Origin: Chthoniobacterales bacterium | GTDB lineage: Bacteria; Verrucomicrobiota; Verrucomicrobiia; Chthoniobacterales; JACTMZ01 | NCBI GenBank assembly: GCA_018883245.1 | Contig: VEQL01000005.1 | Span: 56,937 to 120,936, forward strand | Length of the DNA stretch: 64,000 nt | Reading direction: 5' to 3' | Position numbers and translations under genes: made by a program | In this document: in pieces, positions 45,691 through 55,634 of the stretch | Numbering within the stretch: position 1 is the first letter of the stretch | Layout: each line of letters starts with the position of its first letter | The notes under the pieces: model-generated | What the model was told of the DNA's origin: nothing | Databases searched by the model: none | What the model saw: the letters and a program-made list of their open reading frames with translations, nothing else

Positions 45691-48185
45691 ACAACTTCAC
45701 GCCGCGCGCCCAGCAAGTCCTTGCGCTCGCCCGCAAGGAAGCCGACCGCTTCAACCACAATTACGTGGGGACCGAGCACCTCCTGCTCGGCCTGCTCAAA
45801 CTCGGACAAGGTGTCGCCATCAACGTCCTCGCCAAAATGGGCCTCGAACTGGACACCGTGCGCATGGAAGTCGAGAAGCAGGTCGGGTCCGGGCAGGAAA
45901 CCAAGATGGTGGGCAATATCCCCTACACGCCACGCGTTAAAAAAGTCCTCGCGCTGGCAGGCAAGGAAGCCAAAGCCCTCGGGCATTCCTACGTCGGCAC
46001 CGAGCACATCCTGCTCGGCCTTCTCCGCGAGGGAGACGGCGTGGCGGCAAAAGTCCTCAAAAATCTCGACGTCGATATCGAGCGCACGCGCAACGAAATC
46101 CTGCGCGAACTCAATCCAAATTTCAGCCCCGAGGACGAGGAAATGGAAGCCGCCGAAGTTGCCGGCGGGGGCGGCGGCGCAGGAAAGCAGGTCAAAACGC
46201 CGGCCCTGCGCGCCTTCGGACGTGACCTCACCGAACTCGCCAAAAAGGGTGCCATGGACCCCGTCATCGGTCGCGCCAGCGAGATCGAGCGCGTCATCCA
46301 GATCCTTTGCCGCCGCACGAAGAACAACCCCGTCCTCATCGGCGAAGCCGGTGTGGGCAAAACCGCCATCGCCGAAGGCCTCGCCCAGGAAATCGTCGCC
46401 GGCAACGTTCCGGAACTCCTGCGCGACAAACGGGTCATCACGCTCGACCTTGCCCTCATGGTCGCCGGCACCAAATACCGCGGACAATTCGAGGAGCGCA
46501 TCAAGGCGGTGATGGACGAGATCCGCAAGAGCAAGAACATCATCCTTTTCATCGACGAACTGCACACCATCGTCGGCGCCGGCTCGGCCGAGGGCGCGAT
46601 GGATGCATCGAACATCATCAAACCCGCCCTCTCCCGCGGAGAGTTGCAGTGCGTCGGCGCCACCACGCTCAACGAATACCGCAAATACATCGAGAAGGAT
46701 GCCGCCCTCGAACGCCGTTTCCAGACCGTCAAAGTCGATGCCCCGAGCGTGGAGGACACCATCCTCATTCTCAAAGGCATCCGCGGCAAATACGAGGCGC
46801 ACCACAAGGCCAAGCTCACCGACGAAGCGCTCGAATCGGCGGCAAAACTTTCGGATCGCTACCTCACCGGACGCTTCCTGCCGGACAAAGCCATCGATGT
46901 GATGGACGAGGCCGGCGCCCGCGCGCGCATCCAGAACATGACGCGCCCTCCCGACGTAAAGACCCTCGAAGTGGAAATCGAGGAGATCCGCGGACAAAAA
47001 GAGGCCGCGATCAAGGCGCAGGACTTCGAGAAAGCCGCGGCTTTGCGCGACAGCGAAAAGCAGGCGCGCGAGAAGTTGGAAAAAATCATGTCCGACTGGC
47101 GCGCGCACCGCGACGAGAATGAAGTCGTGGTCGGCGAAGACGACATCCTGCACGTCATTTCCAAATGGACCGGTATCCCGCTGGCCCGCATGGACCAGAA
47201 CGAGACTCGCAAGCTTCTCGCCATGGAGGGCGAGCTGAAGAAATCGGTCATCGGGCAAGACGAAGCCGTCATTGCCATCAGCAAAGCCCTGCGCCGCTCA
47301 CGCGCGGATCTGAAAGATCCACGCCGCCCGATCGGCTCGTTCATTTTCCTCGGACCGACCGGCGTCGGAAAAACATTCCTCGCTCGCACCCTGGCGGAGT
47401 TCATGTTCGGAGACGCCGACTCGCTCATCCAGATCGACATGTCGGAATACATGGAGAAGTTCACCGCCTCGCGCCTCATCGGCTCGCCCCCGGGTTATGT
47501 CGGACACGAGGAAGGCGGACAACTGAGCGAGGCCGTGCGCCGCCGCCCGTATTCGGTCGTGCTCTTCGACGAAATCGAAAAGGCCCATCCCGACGTGATG
47601 CACCTTCTGCTGCAGATCCTCGAGGAAGGCAAGCTGACCGACTCGCTCGGCCGCAAGATCGATTTCCGCAACACCATCATCATCATGACGTCCAACGTCG
47701 GCGCGGAGATGCTCAAGAAGCAGACATCGCTCGGGTTCGGCGCGCCGAAGCTCGACGCGAGCCACGAGGGCATGCGCGACAAGGTGATGGAAGAGACCAA
47801 ACGCGTCTTCAAGCCCGAGTTCCTCAATCGCCTCGACGACATCATCGTCTTCCACAGCCTGCAAAAAGGCGACCTCGAGCACATCGTGGACCTCGAAGTG
47901 AAGAAAGTCATCGATCGCCTCAAGGCCAAGAACATCGAAGTTGTCCTCGAACCGGACGCCAAAGAATTCCTCATCGCCAAAGGCTACGACCCGCAATACG
48001 GAGCGCGTCCCATGCGCCGCGCCGTGGAGCGTTACCTCGAGGATCCGGTCGCCGAGGAGATCCTGCGCGGCAGCTTCCACGCCGGACAGGAAATCCATGT
48101 GGTCAAAGAGGGCGACAAACTCGTCTTCAAGGCCAAAGGGGGCACCGAACCTCCGGCCCTCACCGCGGCGGAAAAGCCGGAGTAA
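45687..48185 (+). CDS. clpC: ClpC, AAA+ unfoldase of the Clp protease
   Basis: An 832-aa Hsp100 unfoldase feeding ClpP. Two Clp_N repeats (residues 1-150) recognise substrates or phospho-arginine; AAA1 has Walker [11 protein letters not shown] near 218; a UVR helix ([20 protein letters not shown]) lies near 440-465, the McsB/MecA-interaction region that separates ClpC from ClpB; AAA2 has [11 protein letters not shown] near 555. [11 protein letters not shown] may form the ClpP-binding loop (LGF). Fused by ATGA overlap to mcsB, so the complete marking-and-unfolding system is one transcript. Confidence 0.97.
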   Translation: MNNFTPRAQQVLALARKEADRFNHNYVGTEHLLLGLLKLGQGVAINVLAKMGLELDTVRMEVEKQVGSGQETKMVGNIPYTPRVKKVLALAGKEAKALGHSYVGTEHILLGLLREGDGVAAKVLKNLDVDIERTRNEILRELNPNFSPEDEEMEAAEVAGGGGGAGKQVKTPALRAFGRDLTELAKKGAMDPVIGRASEIERVIQILCRRTKNNPVLIGEAGVGKTAIAEGLAQEIVAGNVPELLRDKRVITLDLALMVAGTKYRGQFEERIKAVMDEIRKSKNIILFIDELHTIVGAGSAEGAMDASNIIKPALSRGELQCVGATTLNEYRKYIEKDAALERRFQTVKVDAPSVEDTILILKGIRGKYEAHHKAKLTDEALESAAKLSDRYLTGRFLPDKAIDVMDEAGARARIQNMTRPPDVKTLEVEIEEIRGQKEAAIKAQDFEKAAALRDSEKQAREKLEKIMSDWRAHRDENEVVVGEDDILHVISKWTGIPLARMDQNETRKLLAMEGELKKSVIGQDEAVIAISKALRRSRADLKDPRRPIGSFIFLGPTGVGKTFLARTLAEFMFGDADSLIQIDMSEYMEKFTASRLIGSPPGYVGHEEGGQLSEAVRRRPYSVVLFDEIEKAHPDVMHLLLQILEEGKLTDSLGRKIDFRNTIIIMTSNVGAEMLKKQTSLGFGAPKLDASHEGMRDKVMEETKRVFKPEFLNRLDDIIVFHSLQKGDLEHIVDLEVKKVIDRLKAKNIEVVLEPDAKEFLIAKGYDPQYGARPMRRAVERYLEDPVAEEILRGSFHAGQEIHVVKEGDKLVFKAKGGTEPPALTAAEKPE

Positions 48186-48210
48186 ACGGGGCGGGTTCGG
48201 CCGCCGCGGA

Positions 48211-51200
48211 TCAGCGAATACTCCAAGTCATGCCGATGCGCGGCGGAGGCAACTCCGCGCCGGCTCCGGACTTTTCACCTGACGTTTTGTTTTTTGCCGC
48301 TTCGTTGGCGGCGGGTGATGTGGCAGCGAGAAGCTCGGCCATACGCGCCGGCGCCAGCTCGGGCAGGGAGACAAATTCCACACGCTCTTGACCGAGCGGT
48401 CCGGACATATTTGCCGTGATGCGATGTCCGCTCACGAATGTTTCGCCCGAGAGATCGAGCACCGGCGTCAGCGGGATCTCGCGGGTGAAGTAAAGCCTGG
48501 CGCGGGTCAACGCCAGCGGACCCGCAGGCAAAGCGACTTGCAAGCCCGAGCAATCAACCGTGCCGACCGGCACCGGTTCACGCAGCGTTCCGGTGAGCCA
48601 CACATCGACGGATGCGGATGCTCCTTGGGCAATTTCGACGGGTTCCGACGAGTGGATGCGGATGTCGGCGCTGCAGTCAGCGCACCAACCACCAACACGG
48701 AACGGCAGAGGAAGCTCCGTCGCACGACCGTTTTTCCCCTCGGGATCGCATCGGGGCACGGCGGAGAAAGCAACATTCGCCTTGCTTTGCAGCAGCGCGA
48801 TATCGCCGCTCACAGTGCGGGAATCCACCGTGCGCTGAAATGCAAGGTTCACATCGGCGGGAAAATAAAAATTGTCCGACGCTACAAGCGCCAGATTCTT
48901 TCCGGCGATTTTTGCAGACGAAGCCATGTTTGCCGGATCTGCAAAATTACACTGTCCCTCCGCAACGAAAGTCCCCTCACCCATCTTGCCTTTGGCGCCA
49001 GGAAGCTTTGCCTCCGACCCCGCGAAGACGAGCTGTCCGGAAAAACCGGTGACCGGTTCGAGACCGTCCACGAACGAAATTTTCACATCTTTCCAGTCGA
49101 AGGCGCCGTCGAGATTGGGCGATGAGAGCGTGCCGGACATTTTTACCGAACCTCCGAACTCTCCGGCCAAGGGTTTCAAGCCGGCGAACTCCGTCAAGTC
49201 GAGCCGTGCAACTTCCAACTGCGCGGTTGCCGGCAGTTCGCGGTCGAGAACACGCCAACCACCGTCCGCTCTCCGGCCCAACAACGGCACCGACGCCGAC
49301 AGCTTGAAAAGATCGGAGCCGTTCTTGTGCAGTTTGCCCGAAACATCGAGACGCCTTTTGGAAACAGAGGCCTTGGCCTCAAAGCGGGATGGAGGAATGG
49401 CAAAGGAGTCGAACCGCGCACGCAGGCCCTCGGTGACGAGCGCGGATTCCACACGCGGATCTTCCCATGGTCCGGAGGCATCGAAGCGCCAATCCACCGA
49501 CCCCTCGCACACGGAATTCTGTCCGAAAAGGTTGGCCAGCGGACCGAGGCGCAGATTTTCGGTGCGCACCATGGCGTAAACCTCGCCACCCGGGATCATG
49601 GTTTGCGACCAAGTTTTCCCCTCGAGCAGAAGCGGAAAAGAGACCGGCAGAAAAATTTCCGACCTAAGCAGCCGGTCGCGCGCATTGAAAAGCTGGATAT
49701 CCTGCACCGAAAGTCCCTTGCCCGAGAGATAGCACGAAGCCGAAAGCGAGAGCGGCCCGCGGTCCAAAAGCAGGCGGCTCACATAAAAATTTCCGGGCGA
49801 ATATGTGGCGGCGAACTTTCCGTTGACCGGCACCGGGTTCAAATCGCCGGCGAAGTTGAACAATTCGAACGAAACAACGCCGGAGTGGGCGCTTTCCGTT
49901 CCGTCCCCGTCCCAGAACAAAAGAACTCCGCCTTGGCGCGCCCAGTCGGGAGCAAAACGCCCGAGCGGCTCGAGAAAACGCGAGACCTCCCGGGCCCGCG
50001 CCTCGAGTCGCCCGCGGTAAGTGAGGGAATCCTTGAGCGAAATTTCCCCCGAGGCGCGGACGAAATCCGGCCCGCTATGGGACTCGACCGAGCTGATGTT
50101 CACACCGCCGTTGGCGAACAAAATGTCGGCCTGCAGGGAGGCGACGGGAATGCCCGGTGCGCGCAAATTCCAGCCGCGCGCCCGGAACCAACCGGACGGA
50201 TCACCGAGGCGCCCTGCGAGTTTTCCTTGGACGACCAGGCTGCCGGACAAATTGTTTTGCGTCCTTCCGAGAAGATCGGCTAATGCGCGCACGTCGGAGA
50301 CCGAGGCATCGAGATCGAGCGAAACCGCGGAAGCACGCCAATCGAGCGCGGGAAAGACAAGCGAGCCGCGCGCTGCCACGCGGTTTGCGCCCTGCTCGAG
50401 CGAGCACTCGTCGATCTTGAGGTGGCGCCCCGAAAAACTCGCCCCCAGACGCAAGCTTCCGAACGAGCGCTTCTCCCAGGAAAAATCTTTCCCCTCCACG
50501 CGCAGCGACGACTGCGCATCGAGCGGATCGGCGGAGTCGCCGTTGAAGGTGAACTTCAGCGCGCCGATGCGGCCCCGCATCGGATTCCGGAGGCCGAGAA
50601 ATTTTCCGAGGCCGGCGAGCGAAATATCGGAAGCACTGACCGCGGCCGTGGTGCGTGCACCGCCGGTCCACTCGCCGTAAAAACTTCCGCCGAAGGTGCG
50701 GGCTTTGAGCGTGACAGCTCCCGGGGGATCGAGACTCACGGAAAGTTCCTCGACCACCGCATCGTCAGCCAAAGCCACATCCGCGAAATACGCCACGCCA
50801 TCGCGCCATGCAGTCACGCCTTGAAGCCCGGCGAGACTCTTGCTTGCTCCCCCGAGCCGGACTCCGGTTTCGCCCGCGCGGAAGGTGCCGGTTTGCTCTT
50901 CGCTGAGAAGCATCTGCGCATCTTTGAGCAGCAGATGATCATCACCGGAGGAAACGAAAATCTTGGGGGCTTGGATATCGATGACGGCGGGCCGCGTCGG
51001 AGCGGGAAGGACGTTCAAAATGCTGTCGCCATTTTCGGGGGGCTTTGTGCCGGAAGCAGCCGCCAAATGCAGCGCGCCTGTAAGCCCGCGCACGCGGAGA
51101 GATTGGACAATGTGCCGGGGACGCCTCAGCAGATCCGGGATGCGCGCCAGATCGATCTCGACTTCCGATGCACGCAGGTCGCTGCCGCGTGCATCGCGCA

Positions 51201-51429
51201 AACTCACCTCGCCGAGAAGCAGCGGGCCGAACAGGCGCGACGGTTGCGCGCGAAATTCGATTTCGTATCCGGCACGATGCGCCCACTCCGGCAAGGCAAG
51301 CCTCACGGCGGTGCGGAGTATCGGCCCTTGCGCAATCCAAACGGCAGCCGCCACGATGACCAAGCCGGCCAAGACAAAACGGAAGCGACGGCGGGGCGCG
51401 GATGCTTGCGATCCTTTGGAAGAACCCAT
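48211..51429 (-). CDS. Large AsmA/TamB/YdbH-type envelope protein
   Basis: A 1,072-aa protein anchored by one N-terminal helix (FVLAGLVIVAAAVWIAQGPIL) with the rest periplasmic. It is made of repeated amphipathic beta segments, such as GSLRLGASFSGRHLKIDECS and DVNLAFQRTVDSRTVSGDI, ending in a region (ARLYFTREIPLTPVLDLSGE, then ITANMSGPLGQ) like the C-terminal DUF490/AsmA portion. Such bridge-like proteins move phospholipid between the membranes. The final Ala/Lys-rich tail is variable. It converges with clpC. Its leader carries a promoter, two hairpins and a terminator-like structure. Confidence 0.78.
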   Translation of the reverse strand: MGSSKGSQASAPRRRFRFVLAGLVIVAAAVWIAQGPILRTAVRLALPEWAHRAGYEIEFRAQPSRLFGPLLLGEVSLRDARGSDLRASEVEIDLARIPDLLRRPRHIVQSLRVRGLTGALHLAAASGTKPPENGDSILNVLPAPTRPAVIDIQAPKIFVSSGDDHLLLKDAQMLLSEEQTGTFRAGETGVRLGGASKSLAGLQGVTAWRDGVAYFADVALADDAVVEELSVSLDPPGAVTLKARTFGGSFYGEWTGGARTTAAVSASDISLAGLGKFLGLRNPMRGRIGALKFTFNGDSADPLDAQSSLRVEGKDFSWEKRSFGSLRLGASFSGRHLKIDECSLEQGANRVAARGSLVFPALDWRASAVSLDLDASVSDVRALADLLGRTQNNLSGSLVVQGKLAGRLGDPSGWFRARGWNLRAPGIPVASLQADILFANGGVNISSVESHSGPDFVRASGEISLKDSLTYRGRLEARAREVSRFLEPLGRFAPDWARQGGVLLFWDGDGTESAHSGVVSFELFNFAGDLNPVPVNGKFAATYSPGNFYVSRLLLDRGPLSLSASCYLSGKGLSVQDIQLFNARDRLLRSEIFLPVSFPLLLEGKTWSQTMIPGGEVYAMVRTENLRLGPLANLFGQNSVCEGSVDWRFDASGPWEDPRVESALVTEGLRARFDSFAIPPSRFEAKASVSKRRLDVSGKLHKNGSDLFKLSASVPLLGRRADGGWRVLDRELPATAQLEVARLDLTEFAGLKPLAGEFGGSVKMSGTLSSPNLDGAFDWKDVKISFVDGLEPVTGFSGQLVFAGSEAKLPGAKGKMGEGTFVAEGQCNFADPANMASSAKIAGKNLALVASDNFYFPADVNLAFQRTVDSRTVSGDIALLQSKANVAFSAVPRCDPEGKNGRATELPLPFRVGGWCADCSADIRIHSSEPVEIAQGASASVDVWLTGTLREPVPVGTVDCSGLQVALPAGPLALTRARLYFTREIPLTPVLDLSGETFVSGHRITANMSGPLGQERVEFVSLPELAPARMAELLAATSPAANEAAKNKTSGEKSGAGAELPPPRIGMTWSIR

Positions 51430-51460
51430 GGCTTGTCGCTCGAGACCGGAACGATATCCC

Positions 51461-51503
51461 TAAAAAGTTGCAGCCCTCCTCACCGAGTGGCGAGAAGGGC
51501 TGC
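51461..51503 (-). terminator. Terminator/attenuator hairpin in the leader of the AsmA-like gene
   Basis: On the minus strand a 12-bp stem (GCAGCCCTTCTC, 51503-51492, with GAGGAGGGCTGC, 51481-51470, one G-T pair) with a 10-base loop is followed by AACTTTTTA (to 51461). It ends about 30 nt before the start codon. It may be an attenuator, or simply the terminator of the tauE gene far upstream. Confidence 0.6.
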
Positions 51504-51519
51504 TGTTCCCCCCAGAACA

Positions 51520-51568
51520 ATCTTTACTAAAGATGTAGGCAAAATAGCACGGAGCACCGGTTGTGCAA
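51520..51568 (-). promoter_or_regulatory. Candidate promoter and leader hairpin of the AsmA-like gene
   Basis: On the minus strand TTGCAC (51568-51563) and TATTTT (51546-51541) are 16 bp apart within a markedly AT-rich stretch (51541-51660). Just downstream, ATCTTT and AAAGAT (51520-51534) form a perfect 6-bp hairpin. The predicted transcript would begin near 51534 and run into the terminator-like hairpin at 51503-51461. The rest of the 248-base gap (51569-51677) holds nothing I recognise. Confidence 0.45.
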
Positions 51569-51677
51569 GGAAAAATTTGAAAATTTTTTTGGTCCATCGG
51601 CGTATTATTTGCAAATACCTTTCCCAGAACTATTTCCAATTTAAGAAAATTTAATACTTTGCACGTTCCCACGCCAT

Positions 51678-52043
51678 TCATTTGGCCAAAAGCATGCGAA
51701 GCCCTACCAAGATCATGAGGATGGCAAAGATTTTCGACAGGAGATCGTTGGAAAGGTGCTTCAGCCAATCTGCGGCGAACCACGCGCTGACGATGGCTCC
51801 GAGGGCCACGGGCAGAACAACCTGCCACTTCACCAACGATGCGGCCGAATATTTGGCTGTAGATACCAGCGACACGGCGATGATCACCGCGAGCGAGGTG
51901 GCCACCGCCGATTTCTGGTCCAGTGCCATCAGGAAAACAAAAGCCGGCACCATGATCAGTCCGCCGCCCACGCCGCAGAGCGCGGCCAACACGCCGGTCA
52001 ACGCACCGACGCCCACGCCCAAAAGGAACTGAGCGGTCGTCAT
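51678..52043 (-). CDS. Half-size TauE/SafE (TSUP) membrane protein
   Basis: A 121-aa protein with four hydrophobic helices. FLLGVGVGALTGVLAALCGVGGG and LIMVPAFVFLMALDQKSAVATS match the first repeat of the TauE/SafE anion exporter family, whose members are usually about 250 aa with two such repeats. It is not truncated by a frameshift, so it may work as a homodimer. ATG 52043 overlaps the Nudix stop by 4 bp. The frame is open to 52175 but that part is antisense to real coding. Confidence 0.82.
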   Translation of the reverse strand: MTTAQFLLGVGVGALTGVLAALCGVGGGLIMVPAFVFLMALDQKSAVATSLAVIIAVSLVSTAKYSAASLVKWQVVLPVALGAIVSAWFAADWLKHLSNDLLSKIFAILMILVGLRMLLAK

Positions 52044-52540
52044 CGCCCGGCCAGCGCCTCCTCCGCCAACCACTCGACGCGGTGCGCGAGCATGCGGTCG
52101 CCATCGAACTCGAAGAAGCCGCGGAAAGAGCGCCCCTCGAGAATGCCGGGCAGCCAATGGCGGTCGTCGGCCCACATTTTGTCATAGGGAACCTCGCCGG
52201 TGCGCACCCAGAGCGGAATCGCTTCGTCCGTCTCGACCGGTTCGCCCTCGCAGCCGTCGGCGACGAAGACCACGCAATGCAACGCGTAACCGTCGGCAAA
52301 TTGGAAATGAAGTTCGCCGCGCTGCTGCGGCGCCAGTGGAACGACACCCAATTCCTCCCGCACCTCGCGTATCGCCGCCTCCAACGCGGTCTCGCCCGGC
52401 TCGATCCTCCCGCCGGGACCGTTGATTTTTCCCGCACCCAGTCCGCGCTTCTTGTGGATGAGCAGGACTTCCTCGCCGCGCGTGACAAAGCAAAGGTTGG
52501 CCCGCTCGCGCGGCTGCCAGACTGACCAATCGGTGTTCAT
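52040..52540 (-). CDS. Nudix hydrolase (MutT/8-oxo-dGTPase-like)
   Basis: A 166-aa Nudix enzyme with the complete box GGRIEPGETALEAAIREVREELGV. NLCFVTRGEEVLLIHKKRGLGAGK, then NGPGG, and the later DDRHWLPGILEGRSFRGFFEFDG are closest to the group that includes human MTH1 and NUDT-type purine nucleoside triphosphatases. Substrate is uncertain. It lies 33 nt downstream of the UspA gene on the same strand. Confidence 0.9.
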   Translation of the reverse strand: MNTDWSVWQPRERANLCFVTRGEEVLLIHKKRGLGAGKINGPGGRIEPGETALEAAIREVREELGVVPLAPQQRGELHFQFADGYALHCVVFVADGCEGEPVETDEAIPLWVRTGEVPYDKMWADDRHWLPGILEGRSFRGFFEFDGDRMLAHRVEWLAEEALAGR

Positions 52541-52573
52541 GGAAAAACCGCGCGTCCCGCGAATCCCGCCGTG

Positions 52574-53032
52574 TTATTTCGACTTGGCCCGCAGCGGGAC
52601 GACCAGCACCGGGCGATCGATGCGCTTGAGCACCCCGGTGACCACACTGCCGCTGAACAAGTGGAAGAGTGCTCCGTGGCCGTGTGATCCCATCACCACG
52701 AGACCGGCGCCATGTTCCGCGACGGCCGAGAGAATTTCGTCGGCGGGAAGGCCGAACTTCACCGAGGACGCGCATTTCACCCCGCGCGACTCGATTTGCT
52801 TGGCCAACTCCCGGAGCCGCTCGCTCTCGATGCGCTCCTCTGCCTCGAAGTCTTGGCCGATGCGCAGGCGCATCATTTCCGGATCGGTCTCGAAGCCGGC
52901 CACCTCGGCCGCCGGTTCGATTATGTGCAGGAGCAAGAGTGACGCGTCCCGCAGCTTGGCCTCCTGCTCGGCGGCCGAGATCAAACGCCCTTGGGTGTCG
53001 CTGAAGTCCACAGGAACAATGATCGTCTTCAT
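52574..53032 (-). CDS. Universal stress protein (UspA family)
   Basis: A 152-aa stand-alone Usp domain: MKTIIVPVDFSD start, DETD-like helices and the nucleotide-binding GSHGHGALFHLFSGSV with the final VLVVP strand, indicating an ATP-binding type. ATG 53032. An ORF continuing upstream to 54163 is spurious antisense. It probably leads the usp-nudix-tauE unit. Confidence 0.93.
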   Translation of the reverse strand: MKTIIVPVDFSDTQGRLISAAEQEAKLRDASLLLLHIIEPAAEVAGFETDPEMMRLRIGQDFEAEERIESERLRELAKQIESRGVKCASSVKFGLPADEILSAVAEHGAGLVVMGSHGHGALFHLFSGSVVTGVLKRIDRPVLVVPLRAKSK

Positions 53033-53134
53033 AAGGCCATGATCCGTCGATGCACCCCGGCACTCCAGCGTGAAATCCGGGGTAAAGACCCCCTGTGGAC
53101 ACCCGCCCTGTTTTATGGCAGTTTGCCCGGAAAC

Positions 53135-53968
53135 ATGCGCTCCGCGCTTTTCATAGCCGTCCTCGCCGCCGTTTGCGGCGCCGCCCATGCGCAAGAAGCT
53201 CCCCCGCAGCCGGTGTTGGACGAATACGCACGCGAGGAACTCGGGGTCAACGAGCTCACCACACCCTCGATCCAGCGCCTTTTCACCGAGCTGGAGGTTT
53301 TCAAACCCGTCCCCATTTCTCTCATCGCCGACACCGATTTCGACCGCGTTTACAACAACCGCTTCCAGACATCGCTCAACTTCGGATCCCTCATCTGCGA
53401 CGGATTCTTCGCCGTGGTCGCCGAGCAGAAACCGCTGATCCAGAAAATAGGACGCTCCCTCCTGCGGCAGGCCAAAAGCCTTGCCGTCGGGCAGCGACTT
53501 TCGAGCCACGCCAACAGCCTCCTCGATCTCGGGCAACGCGGCGACTGGGCGGAGTTGAAGCTCGAACTCATCAAGACCCAGTCCGACGTGGAAGAAGCCA
53601 TGATCGAACTGCGCGACGAAGAAATGGCCCATATGATCAGCCTCGGCGGATGGCTCCGGGGATTCGAAATCGGTGCCATCGTCACCGCCGACAACTACAC
53701 GCCGCAACGCGCGGCCGGGCTGATGAAGACCGACGTCATGGACTATTTCCTGGACCGGCTTTCGACGCTCAACCCGCGCCTCAAGAACACGGAACTCGTC
53801 ACCGGCATCACTTCGCGCTTGGAAACCATCCGCAAGATTGCCGGCGAGGCCGCCGACCGCGCGCCGTCGAAATCGGAAGTCGAGCAGATGCGCGATCTCG
53901 CCGTGCAGATCAACGACATCGCCTCGTCGCGGGTGGACAACGAGGGCCGCATCATCAAGGCCGATTAA
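53135..53968 (+). CDS. Secreted helical protein of unknown function
   Basis: A 277-aa exported protein: signal peptide MRSALFIAVLAAVCGAAHA with cleavage before QEAPP. The mature part is helical and contains VYNNRFQTSLNFGSLICDGFFAVVAE, then ELKLELIKTQSDVEEAMIELRDEE. I recognise no named family. The start at 53135 is fixed by the signal peptide; the open frame upstream reaches the UspA gene. It is followed after 49 nt by the DUF885 gene. Confidence 0.7.
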   Translation: MRSALFIAVLAAVCGAAHAQEAPPQPVLDEYAREELGVNELTTPSIQRLFTELEVFKPVPISLIADTDFDRVYNNRFQTSLNFGSLICDGFFAVVAEQKPLIQKIGRSLLRQAKSLAVGQRLSSHANSLLDLGQRGDWAELKLELIKTQSDVEEAMIELRDEEMAHMISLGGWLRGFEIGAIVTADNYTPQRAAGLMKTDVMDYFLDRLSTLNPRLKNTELVTGITSRLETIRKIAGEAADRAPSKSEVEQMRDLAVQINDIASSRVDNEGRIIKAD

Positions 53969-54017
53969 TCCATTGCCCGCCGGAGCCCCGGCACGGGGAA
54001 CGCGCCAACGATCACGC

Positions 54018-55622
54018 ATGGCCATCTTCCGCACACCCCCCGGCAGCAGCATGCCGCAGCTGCACCGGGCAGCCGGCGCATTTTTCCGCAAAACGTGGGA
54101 GATCTTTCCCGCCGAGGCCGCCGGACTCGGACTGAAAGAATACCGCGGACACCTCGGACGCAACCGTCCCGAAGATCACCACAAACACGCCGCACTCCTC
54201 GCCGAGACCCTGGCGAAAATCGAAAACCTTCCTCCCGGGGAGGGAGATGACTGGACCGACCGCCGCGCTTTTCTCGCGTATCTGCGGACGGGACTGTTTT
54301 ACGGCTCCGAGCATCCGCGCTGGATGCTCGACCCGCAGACGCACAGTGGCGCCGCGGCCAACGCGGTCTTCCACCTGCTTGTGCGCCATGCGGACAACCT
54401 CCGTCCCGTGGCTCGAGACATTCTCTCGCTCGTCCGCGAAATCCCGCGCTTTCTGGACGAAGGCTTTGCGTGCCTGCGGCGCCCAGTGCCGCTATGGACC
54501 GGGCTCGCCGCACGATCGAGCGTCCATGCGGCGCAGTTCATCGAAGAAACCGCGAAGCAAATCGTGCCGCTGTGTCCCTCTCCCCGCGCGGCACGCGATG
54601 CCTTCGCGCGGGCGGCTGACGCTTTCCGCGACTACGCGCGCAGACTCGGGAAAATAAAGACCGGCCCGACGGCGGGATTCGCCGTCGGCAAAACAAACTT
54701 CGAATTTCTGCTCCGCGAGCGCATGGGAACAGACGCCACCGCGGGAGAACTTCTCGCCGAAGGACGGCGGCTGGTGTCGTCGGTGTCGGACGAATTGCGG
54801 CGGGAGGCCGCGAAGTTCGGACGCCGTCCTGCACACGCCCTCCTCGAGGAACTGCGCGACCGGTGGCAACCCGCCGAACCGACGCTGCTCGGGGAATACC
54901 GGCGGGTCACAACGGATATCAAAAAGCGTCTCGGAACCGCAGGGATCGTGAGTCTGCCGCGCGGCGAAAAATTGAAAGTTGTTCCGGTGCCTGATTTTCT
55001 TCGCGAGCAGTTTCCCACCGCCGCCTACAGCGCACCCGGCGCGTTCGATGCCGACCAGACCGGCATCTTTTGGGTCAACGACCTCTCGCAGCGGGCCGCG
55101 ACTGCCGACGCGCGCAGATCCGAGATCGCGCAGCACTTCGGTCTGGAACTCACCTGTGCGCACGAGGCGTATCCCGGCCACCATCTGCAATTCATCGTGC
55201 AGAACCGCCATCCCAGCCACCTGCGGCGCATGTTCTCGCACGCGATTTTCTACGAGGGCTGGACACTCTGGTGCGAAAAGTTGTGCGTGGAGAAAAAAAT
55301 CTACCGCGCACCCCACGCGCGGCTGATCCAGCTTCACGATGCGCTTTGGCGCGCCCACCGGATTCTTGTCGATATCGGGCTGCACACCGGCGGCATGACG
55401 CACGCGGCGGCGACGAGGCACCTCGTGGAAAACGTCGGCTTCACCAAGGCCCGCGCGGCGGCCGACGTCAACTGGTATACGGCCGCACCGACCGTTCCGA
55501 TGAGCTACCTGCTCGGGCGTCGCGAGGTGGAAAAACTTTTTGCCGCGCACCGCGGCAGCCTGCGCGAATTCAACGACCGCCTCCTGTCCCGCGGCGCCGT
55601 GCCGTTCAGCTGGTTTCGCTGA
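54018..55622 (+). CDS. DUF885 family putative zinc peptidase
   Basis: A 534-aa protein of the DUF885 family, which contains the zinc-binding HExxxHH-like motif, here HEAYPGHH at residues 382-389, with FYEGWTLWCEKL downstream supplying another ligand, an arrangement shared with M32/gluzincin-type carboxypeptidases. Reaction is unknown. No signal peptide is visible. ATG 54018 (MAIFRTPPGSSMPQLHRAAG) is chosen; the frame is open to 53838 over the preceding gene. It converges with pfkA, 12 nt apart. Confidence 0.88.
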   Translation: MAIFRTPPGSSMPQLHRAAGAFFRKTWEIFPAEAAGLGLKEYRGHLGRNRPEDHHKHAALLAETLAKIENLPPGEGDDWTDRRAFLAYLRTGLFYGSEHPRWMLDPQTHSGAAANAVFHLLVRHADNLRPVARDILSLVREIPRFLDEGFACLRRPVPLWTGLAARSSVHAAQFIEETAKQIVPLCPSPRAARDAFARAADAFRDYARRLGKIKTGPTAGFAVGKTNFEFLLRERMGTDATAGELLAEGRRLVSSVSDELRREAAKFGRRPAHALLEELRDRWQPAEPTLLGEYRRVTTDIKKRLGTAGIVSLPRGEKLKVVPVPDFLREQFPTAAYSAPGAFDADQTGIFWVNDLSQRAATADARRSEIAQHFGLELTCAHEAYPGHHLQFIVQNRHPSHLRRMFSHAIFYEGWTLWCEKLCVEKKIYRAPHARLIQLHDALWRAHRILVDIGLHTGGMTHAAATRHLVENVGFTKARAAADVNWYTAAPTVPMSYLLGRREVEKLFAAHRGSLREFNDRLLSRGAVPFSWFR

Positions 55623-55634
55623 GGCCGCGACTGC

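Noticed and set aside
52574..54163. 529-aa minus-strand protein
   Set aside because: Only the last 152 residues form a UspA domain with a normal MKTIIVPVDFSD start. The rest is antisense to a secreted protein gene.
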